Origin: Bacteroidota bacterium | GTDB lineage: Bacteria > Bacteroidota > Bacteroidia > Chitinophagales > Chitinophagaceae | Assembly: GCA_947457085.1 (NCBI GenBank) | Contig: CANGUS010000067.1 | Coordinates: 1-8,601, forward strand | Direction of reading: 5' to 3' | Length of the DNA: 8,601 nt | Shown here: positions 7,024 through 8,601 of the stretch, in pieces | Numbering within the stretch: the first letter of the stretch is position 1 | Layout of the letters: every line of letters begins with the position of its first letter | Made by a program: the position numbers and the translations under genes | The notes under the pieces: generated by a model | The model's database searches: none | What the model saw: the letters and a program-made list of their open reading frames with translations, nothing else | What the model was told of the DNA's origin: nothing

Positions 7024-8274
7024 TTACTCATAACGCAATGCATTAATAGGATTTAATTTACTGGCTTTTATTGCAGGATAAATACCCGCCAATAAACCTA
7101 CCACTAAACAGATTGAAAAACCAATCAATATCCACAACCAAGGTATTAAAAAATCTGTTTTTAATGCCAATGAAATTAAATTGCCTATTAAAATACCGAT
7201 CGTAATTCCAATGAAACCTCCTTTTAGACTGATGTAAATTGCTTCCGTTAAAAACTGCATCCGAATAGTTACACTATTAGCCCCGATGGCTTTTGACAAT
7301 CCTATTTCACGGGTTCTTTCCGCCACTGAAACCAACATAATATTCATTAAACCGATAGCCGCCCCTAACAATGTGATAAAACCAATTAAACTAGCTGACA
7401 AGGTAACAAAACGAAGGTTGCTGATTAAAGAGTTAGCAATTTCATCATTTTTATTTATCGCAAAAGTATTTTCCTCATTTACTTTTAGTTTTCTAGATTT
7501 TCGCATAGCGCCTTCTGCTTCATCAACAGCCATATTCATATATTTGATGTCATTTACCCATACAGAAATAACGGCTGATTTAGTCGAAATCGAATATCGC
7601 TGACGAGCATTTTGCATAGGAATGATAACCATATTGTCGGTTCGATTTACAAAGCTCGAACCCTTACTCTCCATGACCCCAAGCACTTTGTATTTTTCAT
7701 CTCCTATCGAAATCGTATTATTGATTGCTTCTTCTTCACTACTAAAATTTTTGGTAGCAATATCGTTTCCTAAAATACAAAAATTAACCCCTGAAGCAGT
7801 TTCTGTTGTAGTAAAATTTCTACCACTGATTAAATTCGTGCCTGATACTTTTAAATATTTTTCATCAGAACCCATAATAATTACATTAGGATTCGATTTT
7901 TTTGTACCTTTTTTTATAGTAGCTCCATTATTTGCCACTACGCTCAAACTGACTTCTGCTGGGTATTGAAAATATTGTATAAAATTGTCTGCATCTTGTA
8001 ATGAAATTCTACTTTCAGTTTCACTTTGATTGATGCGTTTTTTACCTCCATGTTTTTTTGATTTAGATAAAATACTCTGTGATGTAATAGTAAATGTATT
8101 AGCACCCATGCTCGTAAAATTATTGTATATAGAGCCTTTTAGCACTTCAATAATAGTTACGATACCAATCAAAGCCGTAATACCAATTGCAATAATGGCA
8201 ACTGTTAAATTTGCTCGTAAGCGATTACTTTTAATCGCATTTTTTGCTAATGATATGATATCTTTTGTTTTCAA
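7024..8274 (-). CDS. ABC transporter permease, MacB/FtsX type
   Basis: Inner-membrane permease subunit of 416 residues with the MacB-like four-helix plan. There is a first membrane helix at about 22-44, then a large periplasmic MacB_PCD domain (about 45-280). Three more helices follow in the FtsX domain at about 290-313, 343-369 and 377-399. Between helices 2 and 3 is ERTREIGLSKAIGA (319-332), the coupling segment seen throughout the family. The C-terminus, YPAIKAS...NPINALRYE, is the standard ending. MacB-type exporters move or extract substrates on the periplasmic side instead of through a classical channel; the substrate is not evident. The start is TTG at 8274: there is no ATG before M56, and the frame is closed upstream by a stop at 8308-8310. 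No ATPase gene is adjacent in the window, and a terminator lies between it and the upstream gene, so it appears to be a single-gene unit. Confidence 0.92.
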   Translation of the reverse strand: MKTKDIISLAKNAIKSNRLRANLTVAIIAIGITALIGIVTIIEVLKGSIYNNFTSMGANTFTITSQSILSKSKKHGGKKRINQSETESRISLQDADNFIQYFQYPAEVSLSVVANNGATIKKGTKKSNPNVIIMGSDEKYLKVSGTNLISGRNFTTTETASGVNFCILGNDIATKNFSSEEEAINNTISIGDEKYKVLGVMESKGSSFVNRTDNMVIIPMQNARQRYSISTKSAVISVWVNDIKYMNMAVDEAEGAMRKSRKLKVNEENTFAINKNDEIANSLISNLRFVTLSASLIGFITLLGAAIGLMNIMLVSVAERTREIGLSKAIGANSVTIRMQFLTEAIYISLKGGFIGITIGILIGNLISLALKTDFLIPWLWILIGFSICLVVGLLAGIYPAIKASKLNPINALRYE

Positions 8275-8281
8275 TCTATTG

Positions 8282-8289
8282 CAAATATA
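8282..8289 (-). promoter_or_regulatory. Candidate -7 element of the permease gene
   Basis: On the minus strand the sequence reads TATATTTG, an exact TAnnTTTG match. It ends seven bases before the TTG start codon. Transcription beginning at the usual distance would leave only a few leader bases. I find no TTG at the -33 spacing. Confidence 0.45.
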
Positions 8290-8439
8290 GTTGTATGCTA
8301 GCGGATGTCAGTTATATATAAATATTTTTTATAACAGCTTAAGGTTAAAAATTTAGTCCATAATAATATTAAGTGTATTCTTCCTGTTTTATAATGCCCT
8401 AAAAAATGTCTCTTTCATTAAATTATAACTACAACATGC

Positions 8440-8470
8440 AAAAAAAAATCCGAAACAAGTTTGTTTCGGA
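8440..8470 (-). terminator. Rho-independent terminator of the partial minus-strand gene
   Basis: TCCGAAACAA (8449-8458) and TTGTTTCGGA (8461-8470) are perfect inverted repeats, giving a stem of at least eight pairs. On the minus strand it is followed by nine T residues (A-run 8440-8448 on the plus strand). It stands 20 bases after the stop of the gene at 8491-8601, and so isolates that gene from the permease downstream. Confidence 0.88.
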
Positions 8471-8490
8471 AATTATGATATAACTATTTT

Positions 8491-8601
8491 TTATTTAGTT
8501 TCTCGTTGAGTAAGCTCTTTAATTTGCTGAAATAAATTTTTCATTAATGGTAGATAGTCTGAACCAAGTTGTATCACTTTGGGTGAAATAGGCTCGATAT
8601 A
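8491..8601 (-). CDS. C-terminal end of an unidentified protein, cut by the window edge
   Basis: An open minus-strand frame enters from the right edge and ends at a TAA (8491-8493), giving 36 residues that end LFQQIKELTQRETK. The part visible reads like a proline-containing segment (EPISPKVIQLG) followed by a short amphipathic helix. That is too little to name a family. It is supported as a real gene by the strong terminator immediately downstream on the same strand. Only the extreme C-terminus is seen, and the start and function lie outside the window. Confidence 0.65.
   Translation of the reverse strand, partial: YIEPISPKVIQLGSDYLPLMKNLFQQIKELTQRETK

Noticed and set aside
7286..8290. Three plus-strand open frames of 86-115 codons (7286-7603, 7622-7969, 8030-8290) opposite the permease gene
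   Set aside because: They are antisense shadows of a clear ABC permease; their products are hydrophobic by complementarity and show no family motif or promoter.
8311..8335. AT-rich inverted repeat GTTATA...TATAAC upstream of the permease
   Set aside because: Only six pairs, almost all A/T, with a 13-base loop; this is expected by chance in such AT-rich DNA.
8406..8483. A 25-codon plus-strand frame starting ATG at 8406
   Set aside because: It runs through the terminator hairpin, has no promoter match, and its product is Asn/Lys-rich with no recognisable feature.
1..8601. Search for CRISPR arrays, tRNA genes, insertion sequences, toxin-antitoxin pairs or defence genes
   Set aside because: No direct repeats with spacers, cloverleaf-like segments, transposase motifs or small paired genes were seen.

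Overview
The window looks like an ordinary, AT-rich piece of chromosome from a member of the Bacteroidota. Four things point there: genes start without Shine-Dalgarno sites and sit behind TTG / TAnnTTTG promoters; there are two thioredoxin-fold proteins of the DUF4369-TlpA type; the amidase activator is of the EnvC-like form common in that phylum; and the glutaminyl-tRNA synthetase is of the GlnS type. I cannot place it below phylum.

Layout, left to right. The 3' nine-tenths of glnS enters from the left edge (1-1490). A short gap with a promoter leads to two tandem TlpA-like genes 6 bp apart (1559-2650, 2657-3754), one a predicted lipoprotein and the other a predicted soluble periplasmic protein. 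Next are a small membrane protein of unknown function (3841-4185), a 632-residue EnvC-like LytM protein (4293-6191) and scpB (6310-6972), each with its own candidate promoter. A hairpin terminator closes scpB. On the opposite strand, convergent with scpB, is a MacB/FtsX-type ABC transporter permease (7024-8274). It is followed, still on the minus strand, by a Rho-independent terminator (8440-8470) that ends a gene of which only the last 36 codons are present (8491-8601).

The genes serve largely separate household jobs: charging of tRNA-Gln, thiol redox chemistry in the periplasm, control of cell-wall splitting at division, chromosome segregation, and transport across or extraction from the inner membrane. 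EnvC-like protein and ScpB both relate to cell division, but they have separate promoters and I see no operon linking them. No mobile element, CRISPR array, tRNA, rRNA or defence system is visible.

I did not find a convincing undescribed system. The most interesting points are in the EnvC-like protein: a long charged helix built from nine 14-residue repeats sits between the usual coiled coil and a LytM domain that has lost most of its zinc ligands. Lesser points are two TTG start codons (one almost leaderless), a threonine in the KMSKS-equivalent loop of GlnRS, and the tandem TlpA pair with split localisation.
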